Source of the DNA: Amoebidium appalachense
Taxonomy: Eukaryota > Ichthyosporea
NCBI GenBank assembly: GCA_963693365.1
Contig: CAVNZM010000016.1
Coordinates: 1 to 64,000 of the forward strand
Length of the DNA: 64,000 nucleotides
Reading direction: 5' to 3'
Shown here: positions 63,129-64,000 of the stretch, piece after piece
Numbering within the stretch: the stretch's first letter is position 1
Layout: each line of letters begins with the position of its first letter
Position numbers and translations under genes: made by a program
The notes under the pieces: generated by a model
What the model saw: the letters and a program-made list of their open reading frames with translations, nothing else
Databases searched by the model: none
Told to the model about the DNA's origin: nothing

Positions 63129-64000
63129 CGGTTTGGTCCGACACCTGTGGGGTTGGTTCCCACTTGTCGCTTACGGGGTCGTATGCACGACCTTCCGCCA
63201 GCGCGAACAGTTCGCAGAAGAGCTCGATTTCCATCTCGCATCGGCGTTTGCGCTCGAGCAGTTTCTCACCAGAAAACATTGGTTCCTTCGTGTCCGTGTC
63301 TATCACGCTCGTAGCATCGTTTTCCAACTTTGCGAGGAACTCTTTTGCCTTGCTGATGCGTACACGACAACGTGTGGCGCACGCATTCTTAGCAGACACT
63401 TTACGTTCTTTGTCTGCTTTCTGAATGTTTTCCGGCGCGCATGGGTCGTAGCTTGGGAGGTGGGTGAAGAAGCATCCACACCCCTTTGTCGCGTCACGGA
63501 TGAACGCACGGTTATAGTCGCCCCGTACTGCTACTTCCAGCACATCGTATCCAATGAAGGACAGACAAAGGATGCGAGAACACCGGAAGCCGAGAGCCTT
63601 GAAGATGGACCACATGGCCCTGTGTGGGCGTCTGCCGTGCTTGACTTTGAAATACACCCTCTCGTATTTGGGTGGGATGTTGATGCTACCGTTTGCTTGG
63701 GTGTTCCCCTTAGCCGGCGGTTTGGGAGGGGAGTTGCGGCGGTACTCGTTGCCTGCAAGAATGCTGGCATATGTTTCCTTGGCAATTTGGCGGAGCTCGG
63801 GTGTTTTACGAGAGTTCGCATATTCTAGGAACTCTGCCGGGAGCTGTGCTTCCGGTCCTGTGTTGTTTTGTGTTGGGGTGGAAATGTCTCCGTCGCGAGA
63901 TGTTTGCTCATGAGTTTTGGGGTTTTGCGATCCACTAATGTTTAGCTGGGCTGTGAGTGAATCAATGGTGAGCTTGAGTTGGGTATTTTCTGTTTGGAGT
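63121..64000 (-). CDS. LINE ORF1 (partial, start outside window)
   Basis: Open from the window edge (LQTENTQLKLTIDSLTAQL, a heptad-like coiled coil) through EFLEYANSRKTPELRQIA, KYERVYFKVKHGRRPHRAMW, IGYDVLEVAVRGDYNRAFI, a basic ADKERKVSAKNACATRCRVR segment, to the stop TAA at 63121. A coiled coil followed by a basic RNA-binding-like region is usual for LINE ORF1, but I see no CCHC knuckle. The stop overlaps the ORF2 start by 8 bp, as in copy 1. Confidence 0.85.

Overview
This is eukaryotic nuclear DNA built mostly from retrotransposons, DNA transposons and simple repeats, with a few scattered host exons. Spliceosomal signals (CTAAC or CTGAC branch sites upstream of CAG acceptors, GTA or GTG donors), a THAP zinc finger, a chromodomain Gypsy element, a Copia element primed by a tRNA-iMet fragment, a Ngaro-type tyrosine-recombinase retrotransposon and an APE-type LINE all point to a eukaryote. 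The THAP domain makes an animal or other holozoan the best guess, but the species cannot be named. Very long G/C homopolymers and (GT)n/(CA)n tracts occur throughout, often right beside splice sites.

Layout: 1-3.5 kb holds a (CA)n tract, one terminal exon and G-rich intron-like DNA. 3.5-6.1 kb holds a DIRS-like RT pseudogene, a Gypsy LTR and a truncated Copia copy. 6.08-32.47 kb is a five-level nest. A 765-bp solo Copia LTR (target duplication CTTGT) is split by a 25.6-kb element with 17-bp inverted ends (duplication AT). That element carries a THAP gene and a FEN1/XPG nuclease gene with a SWIM-like tail, and is itself split by a complete Gypsy chromovirus (duplication GCAGC). The Gypsy element contains a 481-bp solo LTR (duplication CGCGG) and a 12.7-kb AT-rich element with 34-bp inverted ends. 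The AT-rich element contains a nearly full LINE (duplication TCAACTATAAC), a truncated LINE, and a ~185-bp minisatellite with three-unit higher-order structure. Removing the Gypsy element leaves a 4.05-kb two-gene transposon with no visible DDE transposase. This is the most novel object in the window.

32.5-43.6 kb holds a second-family Copia RT fragment, a partial inverted Ngaro copy, AT-rich tandem repeats, a C-rich tract, the last two exons of an unknown gene (minus strand), and a complete Ngaro element with the A1-ORFs-B1-A2-B2 repeat layout. 43.6-48.15 kb holds a set of minus-strand exon candidates, including a tandemly duplicated 102-bp exon and an exon with an HxD motif. 48.17-64 kb holds a minus-strand LINE interrupted by a complete, apparently young Copia element (49277-55155, duplication ACCAG). 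Further right, a 5.5-kb segment flanked by a 40-bp piece of the same LINE carries two more exon candidates, a short LINE 3' end and large GT/G/C arrays, followed by LINE ORF1 running off the window edge.

Most recognisable genes belong to mobile elements (gag, protease, integrase, RT, RNase H, tyrosine recombinase, LINE ORF1/ORF2). The target-site duplications give an explicit order of insertion.
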